Assembly (NCBI RefSeq): GCF_000321225.1
Contig: NW_004450465.1
Location: 115,979-179,978 of the forward strand
Origin: Odobenus rosmarus divergens
Lineage: Eukaryota; Chordata; Mammalia; Carnivora; Odobenidae
Reading direction: 5' to 3'
Length of the DNA stretch: 64,000 bases
The position numbers were made by a program, and so were the translations under genes. The stretch's first letter is position 1, and the number at the start of each line of letters is the position of its first letter. The notes under the pieces are model-generated. The model saw nothing but the letters and a program-made list of their open reading frames with translations, did not search any database and was not told the origin of the DNA. Shown one piece after another: positions 10,166-23,269 of the stretch.

Positions 10166-12478
10166 TTTTGCTTTCCTTGCCTCTCCTTCTTCGATTCTGG
10201 AGGGTCCAGTGGGGAAATTTAGTGGAGGAGGGGGAGGGGGAGGAATGTAGTTCTAGCGTGGGAATAAAGGCAGAACAATAGAGATGAAGTAGTCCATGGC
10301 CCCTTCTTCCAACTGCGGGGGTCCAACCCAAACCAGTGCCAGGCTGACCTGGATAGGTTAGCTGCCAAACTGATTGAGGACTGACTGACCAAAGGATATT
10401 TTGTTAGCTAGGAGTTGTAAAGTTTGTCCCTGACTTCACCCAAGGCTCAGGGATGGGCAAGATCATATGAGAAATGGAGAAAAGACTTTTCTAATTATAT
10501 CCTATGAGTCCCACTTTTCTAAAATTATAGCAGCACATTGGAACAAGGCTCTCTTTGAATTAGGTGACTGCTTTGTTGCCCCTTCATTCTCTAGGGTTTA
10601 GATTTCCTCCAAACACTTCTGTTTTCCTGATTCCTACTAAATGTCTCTGCAACTGCATCCTTTCTCCACTTCACTGTTCCAGTGAGATTCTCAGTGCTGA
10701 TATTCTCAGATTCCCCACATTTAGTCCTACCTACCTTGTGTGTTATCAGCCTTTGAAAACTCCTCTTGTTTATTAAGATAATAATAGCCTTATGGTGATT
10801 GTTGAAGCATAATTTTCAAAATGTTAGAAACATAATTGTCATACACAGAGATAGTGAGCATACACAACAATTTTGTTTGACTCATTAATGAGGGAACCAG
10901 TAGAATAAAAAATAGAAATTGTATATGGGCAGTGAAGAATGGTGCTGAGATCAGACCCCTGAATTCAAGGCAGATTAGATTATGTTCTATGGAACAATAA
11001 AACTGTGACTGTGGAAGTCATCAACTCTGACAGTAGAAAACTAAATTGTTGTACCTTATCAGTTTTCTACAACTCAAATTCTATATTTCAGAGCTATACA
11101 ATGCCTGAGTCCTAGTCAGTTTTGATTACCACAGTGAAAGTTCCATTTTCCAAGGGAGTCAGGTGTGTTGGATAATACTTTGGCCTCATGTTAAAATGTT
11201 ACACAATCATCTTGCTTATTTATTTCCAAGCTGAGAATAAGTCTCTGTAACATCCTTAACAAATATTGAAGTATATAAAAAATTAAAATTACTAAATAAA
11301 TACTGACATGAAGGGGAGCAAATTTTGCCACATAAGTGACCTTCTAGTTTAAAAAAAAAAGTTTTTATTTATTTAATCCCTGTGCTGGATTGAGCTACAT
11401 CTGTTTGGTTAAGCTGGGATTTATATTTTTCTGAATATCCTTCTCTGTGCGGTCCTAGATGTGACTTGGAAGGGTAAAGGTAATTAGTGGCTGCGATTTG
11501 TTGAAGGACTCTGGGATAAGTAATAGTGATGCTCATGTGCAGAGGTGCCTAGCAGATCCCAGGTTGTCCCTCCTCCTCCCTGCTCTCTGATCAGCTTGCC
11601 TTCCCAACCAAGCACCGGGCTGCACACCACTGTTCCAGGCCCACAAACAGATGCTTGGCAATGACCACACAGGGGTTGAGAGCTTCTTGTAGACATCTCC
11701 ATGGCATCCCCCTCTGCACCTATTGTGTAGCCTGGGTATGCTTAGCTTCTCTATTAACCTTCAAGGTCTGACTTCACCAATCTTGCCCGTGATTTTGACA
11801 GATGAACTTAGTGACTCTGTGCCTGATCCCTACTCTCTGCTCCAGATCTTCCCTTCCCGAGCTCCTCCCCCATTTCTGTAAGATCCAATGTCTATAATAA
11901 ATCTCTTATTTCCCAAATACTCAGAGTGGCTCTGCTTTCCTGGCTTAACCCTGACAAATTCATTCCTATTGTTTTGGAGCTATGATCTCTAATTTCAACC
12001 CTCTCGGATGAGACATTTCCAAACACATTCTGACACAGAATTTCTCCACTAAATTTATGATGATAATAATGATACTACTAACAATAATAATGAAAAAGCT
12101 AACACTAATACTTGTGAGGGACTAACATTATTATAAATGATTTACTACTAAATGCTTCATTGCTTCTCATCCTCTTTAAGACTGCTTCCTATGTCTTTGA
12201 AAAAAAATATCATGTTTTAGAATGTGAAAATTATTCTTCTTATTCCTGAGGTCATATTGGTATGAAAGGATCACAGGGAAATCTAGGAGTGTAGTTAGAA
12301 GTGTGGTGTGGGTAGCTAGGCTAGCCTGGAGCCTGTTTAATTTATGTGGCAGAGCCGTTCTTAGTTAACTATCATTATTGGATCTCTAAGATGTAAAGAA
12401 CCATTGCTAAAAATGTCCCAAAATGCTGTATATTGCAGTAACAGGACTTGTTGTGAATTTGTCACATCAGATACTTTG
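10166..12478. other. Unassigned DNA
   Basis: No gene found. It contains a GA-rich patch near 10220-10240. About 11480-11970 is GC-richer, ends with an AATAAATCTC motif near 11897 and GGCTTAACCCTGAC near 11942, and might be a further old LTR. TAA-type low-complexity DNA lies around 12060-12100. Short frames in this interval look like chance. Confidence 0.4.
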
Positions 12479-12479
12479 C

Positions 12480-12660
12480 AAAGGTGTTTACATACATTAT
12501 CTTATATAATAATCCTGCCCATGACTCCAAAAAGTAGGAATTATCAGCCTCTTTATATAGGTGGAAAACTGAGCTTGAGAAAAGTAACTTGCCCAAGGTC
12601 ACACATACATGGAATCGAGACTTCCAGTTGTCTTCTTATATCCATTCTCTCCTGATGCTA
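12480..12660 (-). repeat. MIR SINE, antisense
   Basis: The run TACATTATCTTATATAATAA, CTGAGCTTGAGAAAAGTAAC and TTGCCCAAGGTCACACA is the MIR core in antisense. It is one of the better preserved MIRs here. Confidence 0.85.
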
Positions 12661-12669
12661 AACCCCAAG

Positions 12670-13270
12670 TCTTAGATGAGGAGATATTCACAATAACAGT
12701 GACTACGTTCCTATCCTTCCTTGCAAGTAGGTACCTCCATTTGGCTATATTGTGACCACTGATGTAAAAGTAGAAGTGGAGGAAAGTTGCCCTATAGGGA
12801 AAGACTATAGTCTTTCTTGCCTTCTTTCCTGAGTGCTGTAATGCAGATGTAATGGTTGGATCTTCAGCAGCCAGTTTGGCTCTCAAGATGACATTGGAAA
12901 CGGCATTCTAATGCAATATGCCATAAGACTCTTGAGTCCTTGATACTGGAACACCTTAGACACCTGCCTCTGAGCTTTTACCTGAATGAAAAAATAATTT
13001 TCCAGGGCGCCTGGGTGGCTCAGTTGGTTAAGCAACTGCCTTCGGCTCAGGTCATGATCCTGGAGTCCCGGGATCGAGTCCCACATCGGGGTCCCTGCTC
13101 AGCGGGGAGTCTGCTTCTCCCTCTGACCCTCCCCCCTCTCATGTGCTCTCTCTCTCTCATTCTGTCTCAAATAAATAAATAAAAAAAATAATAATAATTT
13201 TCCATTCTATTTAAGCCACTGTTATTGGGGTTTTCTATAACTTGCAACCGAACCTAATCTCAGTTAATGC
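12670..13270 (+). mobile_element. Old LTR-like element split by a SINE
   Basis: The 3' end, TTTAAGCCACTGTTATTGGG (13209 onward) then CAACCGAACCTAATCT, looks like the end of an old mammalian LTR. The body before the SINE (about 12670-12992) has the matching style but is diverged. The SINE at 13005-13192 interrupts it. Confidence 0.45.
13005..13192 (+). mobile_element. SINEC (tRNA-Lys SINE)
   Basis: Well preserved head GGGCGCCTGGGTGGCTCAGT and body with GGTCATGATCCTGGAGTCCC and GGGATCGAGTCCC, the box-B-like pol III promoter part. Perfect target-site duplication AATAATTTTCCA at 12993-13004 and 13193-13204. It belongs to the younger of the two body types in the window. Confidence 0.97.
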
Positions 13271-13815
13271 AATGATATGAACTTTCTATGTACACACACA
13301 CAAAATAAAACCGAAGAAGTCCACTACCAGTACCACCATTCATCCTCACAACTCTTTTCCCCTGGTGGTAGGTTGGAAATTAGAAATACTTCTTTGTTGT
13401 TATAGATTTCCAGCCTTGAGTCAGAGAACTTACATTTATCAGGAGTCCCTGAAAATGCCAATTTTATACCAACATGATCTCTTATCAGAGTACTAAGAAT
13501 GGAGAGCTATTGCTAAACTGTAACTGATTTTTTTTTCTGTAATAGCACATTGGTGGGAAAATGCATGACTCGGGATCATGAAATGAAAATGACTTCAATC
13601 CTAAATGACATTCAGTTGTAAAATTGGACTGGATTGCTTTTTACAAATTTTAAAAGCATAGCCTTGATTCACTTCAAAATATGACTGCTTGGGAGTTTTT
13701 TTCTGTGCCTTTATACCTAGGAAAGAGCTGAACCGGCTTGCCTTTGGTTTGCTAACAGGAGTATATAAGTTATATCATAAGATCATTTTTTCTTAGAGTA
13801 ATGAAAACCAGACTT
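13271..13815. other. Unassigned DNA
   Basis: No gene or confident repeat. A short CA run lies near 13292. Confidence 0.4.
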
Positions 13816-13819
13816 CCAG

Positions 13820-14116
13820 TTTAAGATAAGTACCGGGGATGTAAAGTACAACATGATGACTAGAGTTAACACTGCTGTACGAAATACAGGAAGGTTGTTA
13901 AGAGAGTAGATCCCAAGAGTTCTCAACACAGGGAGAAAATTTTTATTTTTGCTTTTTTCTTTTCCTTATATCATATCTGTATGAGAGGTGGGATATTAGC
14001 TGAACCTAGGGCGACAATCATTTCACAGTTTATGTAAATCAAATAATCATGCCATTAGGTTTTAAATTATACAGTGATGTATGTTAACTATTTTTCAATA
14101 AAACTGGGAAAAAAAG
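13820..14116 (+). mobile_element. Old L1 3' UTR end
   Basis: Boxes ACAACATGATGACTAGAGTT, AAGAGAGTAGATCCCAAGAG and TTTTTCAATAAAACTGGGAA, then A-run, are the 3' UTR of an L1M/L1MA-type element. Only about 300 bases remain, with an internal disturbed part. Confidence 0.75.
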
Positions 14117-17100
14117 AGTTATGGAAATCAAAGGAGAATGCTAGGAAAACAAAACTCTTGTAAATGTGACATGTAAATGTGCAGACAGCAAGGCTCATAC
14201 ATGACCTACCCAAGCTCAGAATAGTTTTTGTAGTTCTTACCATTCTTGGGACCAAATACCCAAGATCATTGAATTTTGTTGCCAATTAAAATTTAGAAGG
14301 CAGTGTGTCTTTAATTCACCAATTACACTGATTTCTGCTGGGCTTTAATAAGCATTGAATGTTTATACACATAACTTATGACTAACTAGGCACTCAGATC
14401 TGGATGAGGGGAGATAAATAAACTATGTTAAGAATCGATCTGGATGTTGTCTTGTGATGACCTTGTAGGAGGTAAAGAAAACCACCTATGTTTGGGATTT
14501 TAAGGTTCAATGAGACAATCCCTCTATAAATTAGCTCTCCTTAGATTTTTAGGTGCCAACATTTCACTGTTAGAGCTTCATTTGATTATAAGATTAATAT
14601 GTCTTTTAACTTTAAACACTCCTTAAGTGAATAACATGTTAAGTACATCAATTTCTTTCTAAGTATGTACATCAAGAGTAGATTGTAGAAGAATAAGGGG
14701 CGTTGGACTAGCACAGGGGATCAGCACCCCTATAGGGAGGCCAGCTCGAACAGCATGCTTGGGTTAACCAGAAGCATTAGGAAAGCATTTTGTACCTTTG
14801 GGTAGAGGTGAGGAAAAAACAAAAAAGAATAGTGAGCTGACTGTAAAAAGAGGAGGCGTTGGGATCAGAGATTTGTTTCTTCTACTGACCTCCACGTTGC
14901 TTTCAGGTCACAAATCTGGCATTTGAAATCAAATCAATTTACTTCTCAGTAATACTCTCTCCATGTGAGAAAACACACTGTTGAATCCAGTTGAAAATTG
15001 AAACATAAATACTCAATCAACTGAATATCTAATAATATATCAAAATGGTTTTAGTAATATGTTTCCCCGAGTTTACTAACTTGAGCAACTTTTTTGGCAT
15101 CACTGGAACTAAGCCAGAAAGGGAAGACATAAGGTTGATAGTGTCTTCCTTTGGATGGGTAGGAAGAGCATGAAGGGTGAAGACAACTGTCAACTGAGTA
15201 AATCATCCCACAAGGAACCTTGTACCAGTTTGTTTGTTCCCATTACTACATAGCAATTCCTCATTTTCTTGTTGTGGCATCACTGCTTCTTTTCTAGAAG
15301 GAACCAAGTTTTCCAAAAACTTAGAATCCATTTCCACTTCATCAGAGACAAATGAAAAGAAACATTTCTACTTTCAGGATCCCTTTCAAAGAGTTGGGTA
15401 ATAGGGAAAAAAACAAACAAACCATAATCCAATGACCATTTCCCCACTTCCTAACTTATAATACTGGGATCTATTCAGAACTGAATATCATAGAGGAAAC
15501 ATAAAAATATCTTATTAGAAGTTGGTCAAACACTGGTCTCATTGAAAGTTCTCTATCCAAATCCTGAATCCCTTCCTTGTACTGAAGGGATTCAGGGAAA
15601 GGCCCAGTGGAGCCAGAATTCCATGTCTGTAAGGATCTAGGTTGTTCAAATGGGAAGCAGGTCCACTTGCCAGTTGTTTCCCTTTTGTTCTCACTATTTT
15701 TTTTCATTCTGAGATAAAATCAAGATCTACTGGTTTGTTTTTTTAGAGGTGTAGGACCACTTCCTACAGCCCCTTCCTTGTGAAAGCAGATAACTTTGTT
15801 ATTGCACATTTGACTTAATAGAGCTGCTGCTTTTAATGTAGTAATCCTTGCAAATGAAAATTGAATTAAGGCAGCCTGTCTAAAATGGAGACTCTAAAAT
15901 AATGAAAAACAAATGCACAACAGATGACAGGACCCGACAATCCAGCAGTGTGCACTTGTCTTCATTTGGAAAATTCTGTTTCTCTTCACGTATAACCGGG
16001 GAGCCCAACCAGGGCTACAACAAAAATTAAGCTGCCAGGAACTGTGTTCATGTTCATGAGCTTGAGATCACAGCCCGGTTTCCTGTTTCTTCATTAGTAG
16101 AGTACCATATGGTCTATTTCTGCAGCAATCACATTTAAGATCATGAGAAAATTTGCCCATATTGCTAGAGCTTTAGGCCAAATTACACTGAGAGACATAA
16201 TATAAGAATTTCTGAGTGGTTGTTTTATCTAATTTTCTTGTATATAATAATCATCTTGTATTAAAGTTTCTGCTACTATAGCAAGTGACAGTGCTGGATT
16301 GAACTCTAACTTTTAAGAAAGAAAATTATTTTCTGATTTTAATTAGCATAAATTTATTCACATAAAATGGTTCCACAAATACCTTTCAAGTTAATGTTTG
16401 TAGGTTTGGCCACCATATGTATTTTAGAAAACATATACTCCCAGTCAGAGAGGAGAAAAAAAAAAATCCTCCTTCATTTCTCTTAACTTAAATGGGTGAA
16501 AAGCTTTCTCTGTTCTCTAATACTCAGAGATAAAGCATTTGGAAAAGACAGTTATTTGCAAAGAAGGTTGACAAGGGGTCTAGACTTCGGAAGACTGACT
16601 CACCAAATAAAAAATAAACCAGTACTTCCTGATAAAACTTCCAAAGTTTAACCATATGGCACGTTTAGACTTCCTCTACTCATAATGGAAAACAACAATT
16701 TTCTTCCAGGAACGTCATAGCCACGATGTCTTCCTATCATCAGGGACTGCACTGTAAAATACAGGAACGAAACTGTTCGTGGTAGAGAGTCAGCAATTTC
16801 AAAGAAATGTTAGAGTTTTCATTTCTTTGGAAGATTAGAGTTCAGAGGCCTGCTTTGTTGCTGCTGCTGTTGTTCTTTGTTTTGTTTTGTTGTTTGGACT
16901 TCTATAAGGATGCAAAGTGAGGTTCTCACCCATAAGGCTGCAAGGCCAAGGTATCTCTGTTGCTTTCACAGTCTGATTCACTCAAAACCTTTACATTATC
17001 ATTTTGAGGAATTAAGGAAGAGAAGGGGGAAGAATGGCACTGAGAGTGGTGTGAAGAAGGCAACCAAGGAAATGGGGCAACAGTCGGCCCCATAACTCAG

Positions 17101-20100
17101 CGTTATCCGAAATATGGAGTGAGGAGTAAATATAATCCCGCGAAATTCCAGAGATTTGAGAGAAGTGGAGCCCCTCACAAAGTGTAGACTGAAAGGTCGG
17201 GCTTTTTATGTGGATGTTAATGAAGAGAAATCCCACTGGAGCATTTAGATACATTTAGGATCCTACTATGGCTTCCCAAAGTGCCATGTTCGCATGGTGT
17301 AAGTGAGCAGGCACAGTACCATTTTAGAGTAAAAGGTAAGTCCACATATCTTTGTTCCTTTTTAGTTAAAATAGATACTTTAGTACCAGATTTCTGAAGA
17401 TAATCTCTTTAGCCAAATGGGCCTTTGTATACCATATCAAATCAAAGATGAGAGGGCGTTTTTGGAAAGGGAAGGGAAGGGCTTTTATTGTCCTTCACGT
17501 TACTCTACATAAAACATCAATTTTATAAATTGAAAGTTGTTTTATAACTTAGAAAAAAAGTCAAATCTCTCTTTAGAGGAATTGTCCTAATGTACACAGG
17601 GCTGCTCTCCACTTTATGACTTTTCAAGCTACCACTCAGGGATAGTATCTTCCATCTCTTTAAGTAGAATAGACCATTTCTTCTCTTGTACGTGATACCA
17701 CCATGGTACTATTTCATGGAGGAGAAGGGGAGCAGGACAAGGTATATCAGACCAGCTAGCATCGTCTTGCTGCTTAACCAGACAATTCTCAGTGGCTTAG
17801 CACAATCCCCTGGACATCCATATGAGGTCCCTCAGAGTGCGATGGGGAGTTTCCTGGGGAATGTCCCAGTGGGTGACTCAGGGACACAGGCTTCCTCCGT
17901 CTTATGACTATATGCCTTCTGAGACATATATATTTAATAATTTGCTATAAAATAATTTCAATTTCCAGAATCAAAGACAGGCTGTGGTCAAATCCAAGAA
18001 CTAAAACTGCTGCACCACCAACCACGCTGTTACTGTTGTTGTTTTGAATGCTCCCCACCCCTGCTCACCTCTTTTAATGCTGATTGCACTCAGAATATGA
18101 AGTATGTATTTAATAAAAGGGCATCTGGCTCATTTTAATGTCTAAATTATCAAAATTTTATGCGTCCATGTCAGCCCCTGGTGTGTTGGCTTTGAAACAG
18201 GTTCACATAAAGTTCATTTTGACAGAAAGCTGTGATGACTATGTGTTCATTAACCTGGTCTAATAGAGCATTAAGTGAAGTCAGCGGTCCTGTTCGTTAG
18301 CGCCTTTTGGACATTATCTTGTTGTGTATTTTTGAAAAGTCAGGGCTCATTTTCTCTAGCTGTCACACAGAGATCCTAGGGTAAAACAGGGCAGTAAAAT
18401 ACTCTAAGCTCCGAGGTATGACAAACTCCAGTGCTACCAAAGCTCCTGCCATGACTCAAAGGGTAGCAGAGTGGAGGCATAAAATGTTGCCCTGGGGCCC
18501 TGATGTTTCATAAGCCCCAGACTCGTACCTTAATTGAAGTGGTGTTCCAACCCTTGAATAATCCAGTTTGGGAGACTTCTGCATTTGAAATGCTTGATCG
18601 TCAATTGCGATGTCTCACGGCATCCACATTTGCTCCACAGTGGACTGTAGGCAAGCACTGATAGACACACTCATCCACTAGACTGGAACAAAAGAAGCAA
18701 ATTTGGGAGCCACGATGTATATTTTTCATTGTTATGAAAAAAATAATAAAATTAAGCTCAGCTAATATTAATGTAAAGCTTGTTGCTGTCAGGCTTACTC
18801 AGACCTCTGTAACAGAAAGGGAGAACTATCCTGAAGGAAAAGTGGAAGTCACAGAGTCTTCAAGGAAGGCAGTTAAGTGGACTACACTGTGTGATTTTAA
18901 TTCAAATAATCCTTATTTTAAAAATGGGAAAAGTCTATAAAATATCCTTCTAAGAAACTGGGAATTGAATATAATATTGCACCTATAAGCCCAAGTGATC
19001 CATCCCAAAGTGGCAGAGCTGACTTCTCCTGTCTTTGTTTGCCCACATGGGATGGAGGGGGTAGAGAGTAATGATCTCATAAGCTGATGTCACTTAGGGT
19101 GTACCTGGTGAAAAAAATTAAAAGATATTCTTTGATTTCTTTATTGTAAAGAAGACAATTTTTAAATCATTGAAAAAGTAACACTTTTCTAAAGAAATCT
19201 CTGCTGTGGAAAGAGTATTTTGAAAATGGACGTTTGGGGAAGTTTCCATCATTATATGATTTTGATGCAGAAAGCAATTACGTATGCAATGCTTAAAAAC
19301 TTTGGAAAAAATCACCTGGATCTAAAATTTTCTGACTCATTTAAAATTTTTTCAAATGAGGGGTTTGAGTGAATTTTGGACTCATTATTAAAATTGTACA
19401 AAATCCAATTGTTTTGTACGAATAACCAGTTGACCTTGAGGACTATATAAATTTACTAATTAAATTACCAAACAACCCTTTTATTTAGTTTGTGACTGAT
19501 ATTTAAAAATAGTATCTTGAGTTCATAAACATAGCCAATCATGCATTTGTTTTATTTGGGTTTGCATACATTTGGCCACCATAATAGCCAGGAGTAGGAA
19601 GTGTCACAAGGAATTACATAGAAATCAAGGGAAAAAATACTGACTTACATTTAATCACATTTCTAACCCCCCCAAAAAAAACCCAGTCCACCAGCCTGTG
19701 TGAACTCAGTTTTGTTTTTGTTTTTGTTTTTATTTTGGTGGGGGGAAAAGGGTTGACTACAAATAACTAAAATTAAAAATTAATTTAAAATCATTTCTTC
19801 ATATTATATTTAGTTTCCATCTCATTTTTATTTAAAATTTACAGTGTATTAGGATAAAAATACATACACAAATTATAAACTAAACAAATATATATATTGA
19901 TTTTAAAAACATGCGCAGCAGGTACGTGCTCGAGTATTTTTTACTGATAAAGGAGCATAATAAAAATTTTAGAGGTACAATATTAGGCTACAAAGAAGGG
20001 TATACCAACTTACGTATGAAATAAGCTTACAATATAAATATCATTGGTCTCTGTGTCTCACCCTTACCCCTAAAAGTCTTGCTTCAACTGCTTCTATCCT

Positions 20101-20445
20101 GCAAATTTATCCAATATGCCTTATAGAAATAATGAAATAGTATACAAATGAAATTCCCATAATGTTCTCATCCAACCCACTGATTCTTTCAAAGAAACCC
20201 TAAACAATTTCTGTGAAAATCAAGTATGGTGCCTAATTAAACTGGTTACAAGTTATACAAATATTTTTAACATAGTTATTGCAATCCTATCAATCCTCAA
20301 ATTTTAGCCCCTGTCCACCATGTGAAAACCAACCATTGCCTTATAAATGACAATAATAGTAATAAACATAATGATTACATGTCGTGTTATTTCACAGATT
20401 AAAAAAAACCTTGTTCTCTGAGAAGGCTATCACTTCAGCGACATG
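14117..20445. other. Transposon-poor interval
   Basis: About 6.3 kb in which I recognise no SINE, L1, LTR or DNA transposon, only short low-complexity tracts (for example TTTTTG units at 19711-19733). No frame longer than about 80 codons occurs. Parts such as 15740-16300 and 17930-18700 have mixed composition and TAAT-containing motifs, compatible with conserved non-coding sequence, but nothing here proves function. Confidence 0.55.
15563..15596. repeat. Perfect short inverted repeat
   Basis: Arms CCTGAATCCCTTC (15563-15575) and GAAGGGATTCAGG (15584-15596) are perfect 13-base complements with an 8-base loop. No RNA family is recognised. Confidence 0.95.
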
Positions 20446-20449
20446 AGCC

Positions 20450-20632
20450 TGGATTTAGATTAAAAGGACCTCCTTTTTGTACTGATTCTACTTTTTATTA
20501 TCTAACTGTAGACAAACCATTTACCTTTTTTCTGCTTCAGTTTCTCCACATGCAAATTGAAGCTATCTGCTCTATCTCAAGGGGCTGGTGAGGGTATCAG
20601 ATAATATTTTCATGTCCTGTATGAGCTATACT
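20450..20632 (+). repeat. MIR SINE
   Basis: GCTTCAGTTTCTCCACATGC within a TTTACC...CAGTTTC layout matches the sense MIR core, followed by GGGGCTGGTGAGGGTATCAGA. Confidence 0.7.
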
Positions 20633-21384
20633 AATTTATATTTGATATAATTTGATATAGGATCGTGTTGTTATTTTATCTTATAACCTATATACCAAGC
20701 TCAGACGTGAGGTTGTAGAAATAGAAAGAATAGAAAGACACACAAAGAATAGGAATATAAAGATTAGCATGCACAATAAAAAAAAAGCATAGGTTGGAAA
20801 GGCAGATAATTTAGAAAAGATGATTTTTGATGGATTAAGCCCAAATCAGGTACAAACCTATGAGATGTGCATTCTGCAATTGTAGCACAGCTATTTTTTT
20901 TTCTACTTGAGTCCTAGATGAAATTGATATTTGCAAGTATCAGGTCATTTGTTATATAAACGCTCACCTAGAAAATCATTCACAATTCAAAGCAAATGTA
21001 CTCATGGGTTGTTTTTAAAACAAATTGCTGCCCTAGGCTGTCATCATTATATCTAGCTGAGTTCGTGAAACAAGTCACAAAGGCATTTCTCTGAAATATT
21101 TAGCTTCATAATGAGTGACGTAATTTCTCTGAATTTTGTATTTTTATAAACATTTGGTTCCCTGGGTCTGGGTTCCAAGAATTTTGCAGAATTTTGTGGA
21201 GGTCATATATCACATAACTCACTGCTGGTAGTAAAAAGCAATATAACTCATGATCAGCTTATAAATCTGATTCTCTTGCACAATTTTATATAATTCTGAA
21301 GAGCTTCTATTGGACCACTGTCTTGGAATAACAGAAATTGGCCTAATGATGACCATAGAAGGAGAAATAGAGTATATTTTTTTA
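20633..21384. other. Unassigned AT-rich DNA
   Basis: No gene or confident repeat seen. Confidence 0.45.
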
Positions 21385-21602
21385 GAGTAGGCCTTTTTCT
21401 GTAAAGTGTCAGATAGTAAATATTTTCAAATTTCTGGGTCATTCAGTCTTTGCTGCAACTACTCAAATTCTGACATTTTCGTGTAAAAACAGCCATAGAC
21501 AATATACAAACAAATGGGCAAGGCTGTGTACCAATAAAACTTTATTTACAAAGAGACACCGTGGACCAGATTTGACCTGCAAGACAGTTTGCCAACCCTG
21601 AT
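21385..21602 (-). mobile_element. Non-autonomous hAT-type DNA transposon, copy 1
   Basis: Contains TTTTTCTGTAAAGTGTCAGA, ACTACTCAAATTCTGACATT, CCAATAAAACTTTATTTACA and ends GTTTGCCAACCCTG. This matches a mammal-wide MER element with CAGGG...CCCTG ends. The left terminus is eroded. It lies in the opposite orientation to the copy at 33214-33502. Strand is assigned only relative to that copy. Confidence 0.75.
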
Positions 21603-21960
21603 CTAGAGAATGCTTGAGGCCTATACCAGGCATTAAATTAATGAGTTTTATAGATTGTTTTATTTGGCTTATTCTAAAATAAAAATTAGCACCGTTTTTA
21701 TTCTAAAACTAACTTCTTCCTATTTTAACTAGTGCCTCACACATCTATACTTCCTATACTTATTAAATATTTCTTAAAAGGAGGTATGTAGCTTCTTCCT
21801 CACAATACTTCCTCACAATTCCTAACTTGAGTTAGCTTTCTTCTCAGAGTAATTGGCTTTTACCCACAAAGCATTGTGCTGAGTGGAGTAAAAAGTGATG
21901 ATGCTTTTCTTCTTAGAGTTCAAACTCAGAAAAATATAGTCCAGACAGAAACAAAAGATA
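21603..21960. other. Unassigned DNA
   Basis: No gene or confident repeat. It ends in the first copy of an L1 target-site duplication. Confidence 0.4.
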
Positions 21961-22389
21961 TCAAAAAGAACGAAATCTTGCCATTTGCAACGACATCAAC
22001 AGAGCTAGATTTTATTATCCTAAGTGAAATAAGTCAGTCAGAGAAAGACAAATACCATATGATCTCACTCATACGTGGAATTTAAGAAAGAAAACAGATG
22101 AATGTATGGGAAGCAGAAAAGAAGAAAAGGAAAGAGGGAAACAAGCCATAAGTGACTCTTAACGACAGGGCACAAACTGAGAGTTGATGGAGGGAGGTGG
22201 GTGGGTGATGGGTTGGATGGATGATGGGGATTAAAGAAGGTACTTGTGATGAGCACTGGGTGTTGTATGTAAGGGATGAATCACTGAATTCTATTCCAGA
22301 ATCTAATATTGAACTATATGTTAACTATCAAAATTTAAATTTAAAATTTTAATTTAATCTAAAAATTAAAAAGAAAGAAACAAACAAAC
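21961..22389 (+). mobile_element. Carnivoran L1 3' end, 5' truncated
   Basis: Starts in ORF2 C-terminal DNA (AACGAAATCTTGCCATTTGC), passes CTAAGTGAAATAAGTCAGTC and ATGATCTCACTCATA, and has the carnivoran 3' UTR signature GATGAGCACTGGGTGTTGTA. It ends in an A-rich GAAA/CAAA tail. A 12-base target-site duplication, AAACAAAAGATA, is at 21949-21960 and 22390-22401. This is a standard truncated retrotransposition product. Confidence 0.95.
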
Positions 22390-22401
22390 AAACAAAAGAT
22401 A

Positions 22402-23265
22402 CAGACTTTGGAGAGGGCCTGGCTCATGAGAGATCTGGACCTGCCCACCAGAATCGTAAAATTTTATATAGAGGCCTTAACTGGGTTTTGCCATGTATTC
22501 AGGCCTGGTGGTCTCAACAACACCATCCTCTCTCAAGGCAGCATCCTTGGAACAGCTCCCACTGTGGGAACAGTGGGCAAAATGTATATTTCAAGGATGG
22601 GAGGTAGGGGGTGAGGGGCTTCTGGTTGCCTAGGTCTAGCTCTTGGGTCAAGATGTGGTCATGCCTGTTTGATTACCTCCTCCAACATAAAGTAACATAC
22701 ATAATTTCAGATACACATAATGTCTCTATTTTATTTTTAATAATCCCTTTTATTTATCACATTTAGAAATCTTTTTATCAAAGAAGGCATCTAGATCTTC
22801 ACCCTATTTTTTTCTAAGCATACTTTCTTATAAATATTCAAATAAATCCGACATTTAGCTCACATTAGCTTACCATATTTTCATATTGTGTTCAATATTA
22901 ACATGTTCAAAATTTGCTTTTAATATAAAAATTAATTTTTAAAATTCATCTTATTTTCAATTTTTATAACATGTCCTAGGATGTAAACATCCTAATACAC
23001 CAAGACTGTTCAGCATCTTTCAAATAATATTTATCCATTGAGGATCTTTTATATTTGCAAAAATAGTGTTCTCTCCTGGGAATAAGCTATCACTCCAATT
23101 TCACACTTATCTCTTTGGCCCCTCTCTCTAGATATTGAGTAAAACTTTAGTAAATGACAACGTACTGATGTGGGCTTGGCATTCAGCTCAGAATGTGCAA
23201 GGACTGAGCGCAACATAGATACTATCATCCTCTCATTAAGTGCTTTCCAGAGGAGGTCCTTTTAA
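22402..23265. other. Unassigned AT-rich DNA
   Basis: No gene or confident repeat seen. Confidence 0.45.
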
Positions 23266-23269
23266 CAAT

